Shown here piece by piece: positions 35,201-47,300 of a stretch of DNA of 64,000 nt (positions within the stretch are counted from its first letter, which is position 1; each line of letters begins with the position of its first letter). Where the stretch lies: positions 27,821,989 to 27,885,988 of the forward strand of contig NC_092572.1 in the NCBI RefSeq assembly GCF_037975245.1, in the 5' to 3' direction. The notes under the pieces were generated by a model that was not told the DNA's origin, did no database searches, and was given only the letters and a program-made list of their open reading frames with translations. The translations under genes were made by a program, and so were the position numbers. The DNA is from Apostichopus japonicus (Eukaryota; Echinodermata; Holothuroidea; Aspidochirotida; Stichopodidae).

Positions 35201-37489
35201 CACTATACTTGATTACATATTACGACAAAACGAAGAATATGAAACCCACAAAGGTGTAAAATATCTTCCACTTGCATGTTGATTACTGTGTGACACAAAG
35301 TGTGTGTTTAAACAAATACAGGTATATTATTGTAGACTTGTTATACTGAATATTACAACATGAACATAATTAGGCTATCATTATTAATGTAAACCTAAGA
35401 TGTATGAACAAAGAACTTGCTTCTTAACACCATAACGTTCCCACTAGCTAAAGATAGGATGATTGGAATGTAACTGGAAGCTATTGACTAATAGTAGGTC
35501 TACTGGGTATAATGTGCTTGCAAATAAAAACAGTGTAAGGACAATCCATGTTATACACCATATGTATTAATATATGCTTCACAGTGATAATAAACACATC
35601 CTGTAACCATCAATGGTCTTTGCAATGTTCTTTGAAATGCATTCTGTAAAGTGTTAGATAATTCATAGTTCTACGGAATTTTCCTTTACAACATGTTATC
35701 AACCATAACATTTATATAGTACACAACAGAAACATGAACTCTGAATGTTCTTTTCTCCCATCAGACTTACTATGTAAAGGAGGACAGCACATTACCAACT
35801 TGCTATTACCACTTGCACATACTTGTTTATATGATACTGACAACCGTGGGCTACGTACAACACTACATACAATGGAATCGGAAAATTCTCTGATAGTATT
35901 TAAGAGGCACACTGGCAAATTGACACATTGAATAAAAAATATATGTAAACAAAATATTAACCGAGCAATTCTATCATGGAAAAATGATGTGTTAAAAAAC
36001 TCCTAGTTGATCGCATTGTGTATATGACAACAACCAAATTCCCAGTCTTCTTGTCGTTATAACCAACATGCCTTCATTATCTCCTTTGCTGAACTGATTG
36101 CTATTGTGGTAATTATACTGTATTAAAGTCCTCCTCCTCCTCCTTCTTCTCCCATATTTAGTCATTGTAACTGTAACATATACTTTGTTGTACATTCAGT
36201 AGTACTGCAGTATATATTTGCTACAAATGCTGGTGATTTTCCGGTGATGTTAATGAAGTCAGTGGTTGCTACCAGTTTCTACAACAAACATTGCATTCGT
36301 CATACTTGCAGGTAGAGTAGGTCTTTAGACCGGTCTGATGTCAAACTTCCTGATAACTCCTTCAGATGAGAGCCTGGGGAGTTGCCCTGGGTTCATACCA
36401 ACATCCCTGTATCCCATATTCAGATAGCAGCTTTATGTAGATGGGTTTTCCTGACAATAACTTTCGGTCAAAATATCAGAAGCTGGTTCTTCAAAATAGC
36501 AGTACTCTATTGCCACAGAGGTTGTACATTGTGTCCCTTGGATTAAATCTCAGGCATAAATTAATTGGTGACAAGATTGCCACATGAAGTCCTTTCCTTT
36601 AGATTCAAAGTCTGTATCTTTACTACAATATTTTGATCCCCTTCAAATCTTGTATAGAGATAGCTTTAAGTCAATTGTTCACACACACACTTTATCTATT
36701 GACCTCAAAGTTACAACAGATTTGGGTATTATGTTAATTTTCAGTACTGTGATAGATCACAGAGTTCATGACTAACAATTCTGATGTGTAACATTCTTAA
36801 TCCCTTAACGAGCATCCTTGGAGCAAAACTTTAGATATTATAGGTCTGTTGGATGGACTGGACTCCAAGTTGACATGTTGCTCTCCTGATTGTATCGAAT
36901 TAAAAGCTGTATATGGAAAAAAAAAAACAGTTTATAACAAAAATCATTCATTTCAAATCGATTAATTTCACAGTCTTTTGTCAGTTTGGTTCAAGTTTCC
37001 ATTTAGTGATTATTCACTTCTATGTCGAATTATACATCTAGTACATTGTACAACATTTATTAAGATACGCTAAGATAACACATTCAATTTGTAAAATTAA
37101 ACTACACATTTATAATAAGGATGATCACAGTTGGTCCATCATCAGAGCTTCACTGCAGAGAAAACGATCCTTTTTATCTGAAGTTGGTTATTGAGTACAG
37201 TTATTGCAGCCAATTTCAATTATATTAAACCATTTCCACTATTTTTATTAATAATGAAACAAAGAAAAGAAAGTATGAAACCATCATTCCAATGATGGAT
37301 TTCCAACTTATTTATCGAACTGCCCTGGAAAAAGAATGTTATTTCAGCAAATGACCTAAATGTCAGGTAGATTACCAATTCTGTTTCTATATCCTGATTC
37401 TTAACTTTGTAATGATATACTGATTTTGTCATTGTAGACTGTCTGATATAGAGAAGATGCTCAATACCCATCTATAGAGACGACAGTCA

Positions 37490-37555
37490 CTAGGTGGGCT
37501 CTAGTTTAGATGGCTGTTCCCTGTGGAGGGTGGTGCCAGGTCTGGGATAGCCAAT
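37490..37555 (-). CDS. Candidate small terminal exon (weak)
   Basis: After acceptor AAGCTTATGCAG the minus strand reads IGYPRPGTTLHREQPSKLEP, one more residue (Thr), then TAG. The patch is more GC-rich than its surroundings. No partner exon was joined, and it could be chance. Confidence 0.15.
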   Translation of the reverse strand: MGYPRPGTTLHREQPSKLEPT

Positions 37556-40146
37556 CTGCATAAGCTTTTAACGCCATAGTCTCCTGTTTACTTTTCCAGA
37601 TTGTGCTTATTTATCTGTCAAACAAAAGTTACTATCTGTTTTGCCTACCCTTATTCCAGTTTATCTATATTTCCATAATGATATCACTTTTCCACAAACG
37701 TTTAACCTACCAGAAGGTCAACCTGGATCACATTCCTACACACCCAATCAATCAATTTTTACTGTTTACTTGCTATTTCTGACTATCTGACTTGAGATTG
37801 ATTTCAGATATACTAACTGGTATCAAAACACCAATCAAATCCAGACTGCTAACTTAATACAGAGTAAATAAAAAAAGGTTGCAAAATAAGTCCAAGAGAA
37901 ACAAAATTATAAACTTATTCCCACATTTTAAATGGATATTGAGGTCACGAACAATGTAAAACCTATATGAAAATTAAAAAAATGCTCCACTGTTTCATAA
38001 TTGGTTAATTGCGAAAAATCATTTCTATTTCTTGTCTCTCAATCAAGATATGGCTGATTAATTCACTTGACTGATTGTAACCTACTTTGACTGGCTGAAC
38101 CCTTGATTCTTCCCTGGAGTGGCGGTACCACTGCGATGTAAAATATTCTTCAAAAGCTCTCCTTGTTAAAATCTTCTTAGAGATTTATCTTTTGAAATGT
38201 GATATATTTTCTGAATGTCTCCATTTTTAGATAGAAACGATATTTTTCCTCTGTAGAAAAAGGGAGTTAAATATTGTATAACAAGAAAAAGAGGAAGATT
38301 CTAGCTAAATTTCAATTTCATCGTCATAAACTCAGCTGTAAGCAGCCTGTATTTACACAAAAATACCTTCCAAATGTCAAATTCTGGCTATACAAAGAGC
38401 TACAAGAATGTTGTATAAATCTAAAGATGCAGAAAATTCGTATATCAACTAGAGTATATTAACTTGAAATATTGCTTTCATAGTTCCTTTTAGTTCTATG
38501 TATTGCATTTCTGTCATGTTGTCTTATTTTCTTAGTACAGAAATTGATTGGTACCAGTTCAGTGTCTTAATGAGCTACTGTATCATTCTCAGTAACGAGT
38601 CACTAGGTGTGGGGGGGGGTGTCAATATACATGTTGGGAATTAGAGAAATATAAATAAAAACACAGCAGGCTTCATTTACTTGGTTGAGTGCATATATAG
38701 AACCAGAATGAAAACATTCCATGGTTCCTTGCTGCTGCTCATTGATTAACAGGGAACACTCCAAGTATGTAATAATGAAGCATCTCCTGAAGTTATGTGT
38801 ACAAATTGTTGTTACCAAAATAATGCTAGCCAGGGCTCTTTATAAATATGAATGAACCATGCATTGTATTAGCACACATCAGCATGTGTCTGCCATCTAC
38901 AAATATCACTGAACCAATTTTGAAGATCAAACATATGATTTCTACATAAGGAACTGCAATTTGATAAATAATCCCTCATCCGATACTCATCATTAGTCAT
39001 GTCATGAGCACAAAAAACAATTAGGTTCACCTATTCACTAAAAATTGTAATGGTCAATAATTGCCTTGTGAAGTTATTAATCATACACACTTGTAACCGT
39101 AATATTGTAAAGCCACACTTCCTCAAAAATACAGTTATCATATTGGAACCCACATTGCCATTTGTAGGCAACCTACCAATAACATACTCATGTTTGAAGA
39201 AACTGTGACTAATGATTGTCAAGTTATTACAATTTGAATATTTTGCCATTTCATCCTATGACCTCATTAATATTCATGATATGAGCACTGTGGACCACTC
39301 ACCCATCAAGTAAGGCATTCATCAATCATTCCCTAGTGAAGTTATCATGCATACAAACTTAAGTGTCACACACATACACACTCACGCATGTAAACACACA
39401 CAGGCCGACCTGACTACAAAGGTTCTTGATTTCAGCAAGGAGCCAAAAACAGTATCTGTAAAACATACATAAAACATACATTTCATATGATACTTCTTTT
39501 TTAGATTTTTGGTCTCGGATATTACTAGTGACTCAATTACTGCACAATGTTTCATGAAGTGCAATAAATAGTACTACAGATATTATGACAGCTGTTTACA
39601 TATGTAACCAAAGTTACATTACCACATTCATTATATCATGCAAGGAATTCACTCAAGTAAATTAGGGAAATATAATAGTTCTGGATATCTGACAAGTCTA
39701 TGAATAGATAACATACCATACGAGATGCTGATGTACAGTATTACTGACATCTGTTCTCCATCACGGTATCGTTCTTTGGATCTCTGATTCGGTCATACTG
39801 TCAACTATGAAATGATATCTGTTAATATTAGAACTGGTAAGCAGCACTCATAGCGTTGGCTAAGATGGTAGTTGATTATAAATGCAAGTCTCATATTCTA
39901 AATTGATGTATGTTATTAATATTAGTTTAAAAGCTGAAATTAACAAAAATCCAAGTAGGAATAAAAAAAATCTGCAACTATAAACTGATTTAATTGCTTT
40001 AAGACAATTCTGAGTTTTGCTTGTTTCTTAATATAGTTCATTCAAATATAATTTTTATGTTCATATCAATTGAATGGAGCAATGATCAGCTCACATACAG
40101 CTTCAGATTTCAGTTATTACAGTTACAATGTTTAAAATATACTTAC
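37556..40146. other. No confirmed gene; AT-rich with repeat tails
   Basis: Contains a G9 run near 38611 and a CACACA tract near 39365-39400 followed by GCCGACCTGACTACAAAGGTTC...CAAGGAGCCAAAAACAG, the 3' tail of the TGACCT family. Any further exons of the saposin-type gene would lie here on the minus strand, but I could not identify them. Confidence 0.35.
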
Positions 40147-40338
40147 TTCTACATAACATATTTCCATTCCACAAGAATCTGTCAATGTGTTGTCAAGAAC
40201 ACTACAAGTTGCCTCACTGAAAGTCACTTTCACATTCGTTCCTCCAAGAAAAGAGGAAAACTGGAGAACCTTCTGACAAACAGAACAGTTTGGCTGGAGA
40301 TGTATACCTCTGTCAGTTGGCAAAGCACTTGCCTGGAT
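40147..40338 (-). CDS. Candidate exon with half a saposin B-type domain
   Basis: A 192-base minus-strand exon (acceptor TTGTTCAG, donor GTAAGT, phase 0 at both ends) encodes 64 residues. These include NCSVCQKVLQFSSFLGGTN, then CSVLDNTLTDSC. Cysteine spacing C-x2-C-x23-C-x10-C is that of the first half of a saposin B fold. Saposins are small lysosomal or secreted helical proteins that bind lipids or membranes. The second half (two more Cys) and the signal-peptide exon were not found. The exon lies about 0.5 kb downstream of the NLR-type gene on the same strand, so it could also be a neighbour gene's internal exon. Confidence 0.45.
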
Positions 40339-40873
40339 CTGAACAATCATCAGTTATCATTTTGGATAGTGGCTAAAAAGGAAGAAAAAGAGTTTAGTAA
40401 AATGAAATTTGATGTTCAAATAGGTTCTATATGCAAATGGCCCAAAAACTTCTTAACACCCATAAACACCAATAAAGAAAGCTTTTCGGCACTGAAATTT
40501 AAACAAAAAAAAAGTATATCCTACATAGAGATGAAAAATACAAGATAGTCACAACAATGAGTCTTATTTTTGTTGTTCAGGATGATAATAGGTGTCTTAC
40601 ATAGGCGGCAGCTTTGTAAGTTTACAGTGAACAGATGTATGATAAGATTACCTGGAACACTGAAATTTGATTCCATCTGTCCACTTCATTTAATGGAAAG
40701 TTGTGAAGTTGAGTTTCTCAACAGTTTATTTGCTGTTTAATTTTGCAGAAGGAAATCAAATTTACTGTATATGTTGTATCTGTAACAGAAAGTTATAATG
40801 TATGAAACAGTTATGTAAGTAATTTCTAAGTTCCTTTGAGGTATTTATATTATTAATTGAAATACTTACCTTG

Positions 40874-41107
40874 CTAATACAGCTTCTCTTGCAGGTCTGT
40901 GCGGCCAGCTGCTTTTAAAGCCTCTCCCAGTACTCTGTATGTGGCTTGACTTCCAATTCTCTTTTTCCAAGTCAATAAAATCTGATAAACAGTTTCCTTG
41001 TGTCCCTGGTTGGTATAATCTCTCTCAAGGTTATAAAGCTTTGAGTCATCTAGTCCAAGCTTTCTACCTACAGCTTTCCACTCATTTTGAATTTCCTCCG
41101 AGAGATC
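40874..41107 (-). CDS. NLR last coding exon: Death domain
   Basis: From acceptor CATATTACAG it encodes DLSEEIQNEWKAVGRKLGLD, DSKLYNLERDYTNQGHKETV, YQILLTWKKRIGSQATYRVL and GEALKAAGRTDLQEKLY-stop. The W-K-x-V-G-R-K-L-G, Y-x-x-L-x-W-x-x-R-x-G-x-x-A-T and A-x-x-x-x-G-R-x-D-L motifs are those of UNC5/ankyrin/PIDD-type Death domains. The TAG (40876-40874) is followed by CAAG and a strong donor GTAAGT, so an intron starts 4 bases after the stop. Confidence 0.9.
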   Translation of the reverse strand, partial: DLSEEIQNEWKAVGRKLGLDDSKLYNLERDYTNQGHKETVYQILLTWKKRIGSQATYRVLGEALKAAGRTDLQEKLY

Positions 41108-41313
41108 CTGTAATATGATCAGAGTTTATGTATATTGAGTGTTATCTGAGTTTAACATACATAAAGCATATCAGTTTTCTATCAGGTCCACTGTCTAAAG
41201 TATTTAATAATTTTTGATGCATTGATTACAGAGTGAAGTAAAAGTTACCGCCAACGTGTTCCAATTATTTTTCACTTACAAATTATATGATAACTGACAC
41301 CGTCTGTATATTG

Positions 41314-41344
<31 letters not shown>

Positions 41345-44300
41345 GTATATTCATTTGCCTTTGTCGTTTACCTCCATTTCATTAACATAAAGTCTGTTCA
41401 AAGTATCTCTTTCGAGATCCGGCTTTAGGATTCACAAATGATTTTTGAGTTGCTTAGCATCATGTTTGATCTCTAGAGTAAGGCAAAATATGTCACCAAA
41501 AACAGAACTAGTATTGTTCGATACAGGTGACAAATGCCTACAGTGGATTTACGACCTTCCTTACCGGTTTCGAACCTCTGGACATACAAGCAGCGTCCAT
41601 GGCCTAGTTGGTTAGTGTGTTCTCGATTTTCAACTGTTGAAGTACATTTAGATCACGTGTATTTGGAACGGACCATAAGGATTACAATTTGCAATTTTAA
41701 AATTTTGTTCCCTCACAAAGAAAGTGGGCTTGATAAAATGTTGTGCCTAATTGGTCCCAAAACATTCAAGAGCATACGACCAAGCCCTTAAGAAACTGTG
41801 CCATGTTTTATGAGCGAGCTTTAACAAATTAGTATCCGCCAATTAAAGGCTGACCGTGCGCCTCTTGCCAACAATTTGCAATGTTTACAGCTGGCACACA
41901 TTGTTTGCAACTTTTGCACAAGCAAGTTGATTGAGTCCATGTTTAACATATTTATTGATGTTTTTCTTGTTTTCTGATGTTAGGATGAAGGGAAAGATTC
42001 TGCAGCTAGCGGTTCTGATAAATTAGTTGATGCAGGACTATCTCAGTCACAGAAGAGGACTGGTGATGAAAGTCTAACTGTCAAACAACCCCTAGAAAAC
42101 ATTGATCTAGAAGTCAGAACAGAAATTCTCAGGGTAATAATTTACATATTCAAGATTCTGTTGTCCGAAAAAAGTCTTCTTTAGAACATATAACACAAAT
42201 TGGTGCTTTGTCCATACTGGCCCTTAAGGCATACCTACTTTGACATTCAAGTTCCATGGTTTGCTTGTATATATTACATCATGATTTATTTCTACTAAAA
42301 TGCTTGCCATCTGGTACTGATGCTGTTTTATGATAACTGATTTTAATGAGGTATGTTCTTGCTGCAGTTAGATTAATGAGACTGAAATGTTACAATAGTG
42401 AGTGCAGTAACCTATAAAGATATTTGACAGCATACGAACAAGCCCTCATGAATCCATGCCATGATTTATGAAAGAGCTTAACAAATTAGAGTGCGTCAAT
42501 TAAATGCTGGCTGTGCACCTTGAAAATTGCCAACAATTTGAAATGTTCACAGCTGACACACATGTTAGCAACTTGTACACAAGAAGGATACAGCCGGCAC
42601 AATGTTGGTTCATAAGTCAACTTTTGGAGATTACATACAATAAATTAAGTACTAAGCACAACTTTTCACAGCTTCAACCATTGTCTTGACACAGGATTCT
42701 GTTGTCTTGGCAAACAGTCGTTTAAGAGCATATAGCACAAATTAGTGATTTACAGTTCGTCCATACTTGCCCTTACAGCATACCTACTTTGACGTTCAAA
42801 TTCCATGGTTTCCTTGTATATGTTACATCATGATTTATTTCTACTAAACTGCTCGCCATCTTCTATAGTATACTGATGCTGTTCTATAACTGATTTAATA
42901 GTTACAGTTAGTTCCATTTACTAGACCAAATGATTTCAATAGTGAATGCAGTTTATTATGAGTTTTAACAGAGCATAGCACCAAGCCATCATGAAACCGT
43001 GCAGCATGGTTGCATGTGACAGTCCTGTTCTAGCATGGTTATGTGTACTCATATTCAGCCCTGTTCTAGCATAGTTATGTGTTCTCATACTCAGCCCTGT
43101 TCTAGCATAGTTATGTGTACTCATACTCAGCCCTGTTCTAGCATAGTTACGTGTTCTCATACTCAGCCCTGTTCTAGCATAGTTATGTGTTCTCATACTC
43201 AGCCCTGTTCTAGCATAGTTATGTGTTCTCATACTCAGCCCTGTTCTAGCATAGTTATGTGTACTCATACTCAGCCCTGTTCTAGCATAGTTATGTGTTC
43301 TCATACTCAGCCCTGTTCTAGCATAGTTATGTGTACTCATACTCAGCCCTGTTCTAGCATAGTTACGTGTTCTCATACTCAGCCCTGTTCTAGTATAGTT
43401 ACGTGTTCTCATACTCAGCCCTGTTCTAGCATAGTTATTTGTACTCATACTCAGCCCTGTTCTAGCAGAGTTATGTGTACTCATACTCAGTCCTGTTCTA
43501 GCATAGTTATGTGTTCTCATAATCAGCACGGTTCTAGCAGAGTTATGTGTTCTCATACTCAGTCCTGTTCTAGCATAGTAATGTGTTCTCATACTCAGCC
43601 CTGTTCTAGCATAGTTATGTGTTCTCATACTCAGCCCTGTTCTAGCATAGTTATGTGATCATAGTCAGCCTTGTTCTAGCATAGTTTTGTGTACCCATAC
43701 AAGTTCTCTATTAGGCCCCATGTTTAAAGATTGTATGACAAAGCACTTAATGTATTGATTACAAAATGACAAATTTCACATCATGTATTTCTATTGTTTA
43801 TTTATATCCATTGAAGCTTGACGAAGTTCGTTTATATCCAGACTCCTTCTGAGTATCTTGTGTACTACAACATGATACTAAATGATGGATCTGCAAAGCT
43901 TTTCTCAAAAAGAAAAAATAATTTATTAACTGTTAACACTTTACCCACAAAGTGGCATCTTCAACTGGTGAAGATGCATCAACTCTTGTCTGTTGGGAAA
44001 GTCTCACATCTCTTGGCTGTAATGCTTGAGAACTCCCCGAGAGAGATGTAGCCAGTACTTTCTGCGATCAGAATTAATAATACAAGTTATACAAAACTTC
44101 AAAAACAACAATTTTTAACTTTTGATCCACCTCCACACATCAATAGTCGTTTTACAAACAATAAACAATGGACATAATAGTATGAACTAAAGGAAGGGAA
44201 TGACAAAACATATTTATTTGTATAACCAGTGTGTTATACTAGATTACCATTTGTTCTTAAACCTCTTAATACATTTAAGAATTTTGAACTTTTGTCTACA

Positions 44301-47300
44301 TCCTAACATCAATGATGATTGTGTACAAACAATGGACAAAACACGAACATGATCTAGTTAAGAGTTACAAACAATCATACGACTCATTACTATTAGCTAT
44401 GAACAGTAGTAAACCATGCTCAGAAGTCTTTCAACAATTTTTAACTTTTGATCTACACACATCAAAATTTGTTCTTAAACCTCTTAACACCAAACAATTT
44501 TGAACTTTTCTCTACATCCTAACATCAATGATAGTTGTGTACAAACAATGGACACAACACGAACATGATCTAGTTAAGAGTTACAAACAATCATACGACT
44601 CATTACTATTAGCTATGAACAGTAGTAAACCAAGCTCAGAAGTCTTTCAAGTTAATATGTTAGTGTAATATGTAAAAGTTATTACCTTGCTTCCACATGT
44701 TGCCTCTATTTCCATAGGAAGTGTGTGGATTGGCATGCTTTGAGCTATTTGCTCTGTAAGCCAAGTTGGTGCAGCTACAAGTTGATTGTCACTTCTAGTT
44801 TCTCCTACTGTAAATGTAAGCAATTAGATATACTGCATATTTAGCCATGTTTGTTCTTTCTCCACAGATATCTCCTGGCCTGAGGTTGGAAACTACCTGG
44901 TTGTGGAAACACTGGTAGCTAAACTTGTACGAACTCTTATTAAAGAATATGCTTCAGACAATTGGTTGTCACATGGTAGTTTCTAATAGCCGAACTGTCT
45001 TTGAGTGTAAGTGTTGGTCAAGTGGATATGATCAATTGCACATTGAAATTCCTCCATTTCTTATATTTTACATAGTTTCTTATACTCTTAACGCATTCCA
45101 CAGCTACTCACAGTAACCACATTTTTTAAAATTATTTGCACAATGACAAAAGTATAATCAAATGTGATATGTAGAGTATCGTTGTGCACAAAGAATGTTC
45201 AATCTCAATGTCACACATCAATTTGACAATGCAGCTCTTCTCTTAATGTACAAATGTACTGTATCTGTCTTCTAAATGATCAACAGTTAATATTCATTGG
45301 CTAAAGATGGCGATTTTAATGTAGTAACCATTCTAATCAACATATTAGTGCTACTGTACATACTGTGAATATTTCAATTATTTATGAATGTCATTTTCTA
45401 TTTTTCACTAAAATAAAGTAATTTTTTCAATTGTAAGGTGATACACTCTGTATACATTCCACATTTACCTTGTGGCACCGTTGAAGGGTTACGATGATAT
45501 TCTGGTATCATGGTATTCTGACACTGTACATTGGAAACAGTTGGGACTTCTTGAGAAAAGCTTGGCATTGAATCAGTACTCTGAAATACAAAGATACAAT
45601 CAGACTTCTTCAATGTCTTCAAATAAGTTTTTATCACTCACGCTTTGACATGACTTAATTGTATATTTTTTATCTCTTAAAAAAGTTATTTATGAATCAT
45701 TCAGTATAGACAAGAGCTTAATATGAGTGTGTAACTTAAAGCAATAATTACAAACTGAATTACATTGGTAAAGATGGTACAATTTGGTATTACATTTGGC
45801 TAGAAAGCAACAATATGGAACGTGTGTCTTTACTTTCTTCATTCTATGAGCCAAATTGGCAATTTGGTAGGTTGTTAAGTCATCGTGCAGAGTATGCAAT
45901 GTTGTCAATTCCTCAAGCTCCAACATAAGATATATGTTCTGAAATGATCTAAACTCCAACATCCAACATTGTCACTGTCACTTGTAATCTGTCCTTTACA
46001 GGTTTGCTTTTCTGTTTGCTATTAACATAGTTTTACAGTCAAAATAACATTACTTTGGAAGATATGCTGAGATGACAAATATACTGAAATTTACCGTCAC
46101 TGCAGCTGTAGATTCATTAAAGCGTCTCTTCTTTGGGTGTGGGACATCTGCGGACAGTGATGGCGCAGGATTGCCTGAGAGGGATGCTGCTGATATGTCC
46201 TGCAGCTAAATATGTTGAAATGAGGTAAGACACAAAGTATTATAATATTGAATAGTAAACAAGTAGCCATAATTGGGCTTATAAGTGATCATTACTTGAC
46301 ACAATTGAGAATATTTAATGTAACACTGCAGACAAGATTACAAGTTTGACCACTGGTGAATTCACAAATTTTCATACCTTGACACCTGTTGACCTCAAAA
46401 TACCTTTCACCCTTTGATTGTTGTACTTGAGTAAATTCAACCAAGCTTTCAACCAAATTTAACCAAACTGAAAGGATACATAAGGTCAAGCAAACTTTAT
46501 TACTGAAGTTTCCCATAATTTGAATCCTATCAATCTGTATAGAGGTCAACACTCCTTTGAGTTCACCAGAGGTCAACATCATAAAACAGTAATTATCACT
46601 GTAAACTCTAAAGAAAATGTGCTAACAAGAATTAAAGATGCCAGAATGAATCCACATGAAATTATGAAACTTATACAAGTTTTCAGATTTACCATTCTTA
46701 AATATTTGTATACTTTGACAAATGGTGACCTCACTTGACCTTTAAATCTATAACAACACACAGAGTTCCTTAAAAATATAACCAGAGGGAAACCCCTCCC
46801 AGTGGTTACTTGCTTTTACTTTGCTTCCAGCAAGGAACCAAAATGGTTGATTGGGTTCAATATCTCATTCCCATAACACTATGGGTTGGGATGGGATAAC
46901 AATATGTGTACTTAAAGCACCTAACTTCAAGCGTGCATAGATCATAGCATAATTGTTAGAACAATACATAATAGCCATAATGGCTAACTAAATGCAAATA
47001 TCTGCTGTTCTTCACTGATGTGCATGCATGCACTGAGGCAGAACATATTCAATAGTTTTATAAGTAAGTAAATGTGCATCTTTACCAAAAAAAGTCAAAG
47101 AATTCACATAAGCAGCTGATAAATGATGTCAAGTGATAATTTAACAGCAAGATGAATGTATAAATGTTTACAAACCTTCAACTGGACAATCAAAGGTACT
47201 GGAACTTTCTGAGTAGCTTCAAAGACTAAAATGCAATCTTCTTCTCCAACCTTCTCAAAGACAAATGAACACCGACAGTCTACGTTGACTGCTACGTTTA

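Larger units (their letters stand above)
30286..37489. other. No gene recognised; dispersed repeats
   Basis: Long AT-rich stretch with a G10 run at 30558-30570, a TA microsatellite near 32546-32565, TGACCT-family copies near 32860-33000, 33480-33640 and 34760-35200, and a pyrimidine-rich CCTCCTCC/CTTCTTC tract near 36130. The 114-codon minus frame at 33886-34230 lies next to the TGACCT repeats and has no recognisable domain. I support no gene here. Confidence 0.4.

Noticed and set aside
40021-40548. 175-codon plus-strand frame.
   Set aside because: Lies antisense to the better supported saposin-type exon, is very rich in Ile/Lys/Asn/Phe as expected of AT-rich non-coding DNA, and has no domain.
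41590-41690. tRNA-like head GGCCTAGTTGGTTAGTGTGT.
   Set aside because: An A-box-like word is present but no B box at the right distance; too weak to call a SINE.
42936-43658. Two long overlapping open frames on opposite strands (230 and 207 codons) with 12-residue repeats.
   Set aside because: They are by-products of a 36-bp minisatellite whose unit lacks stops; no start, splice or codon evidence.
43020-43700. Regular direct repeats resembling a CRISPR array.
   Set aside because: No unique spacers; contiguous tandem units in a eukaryotic intron.
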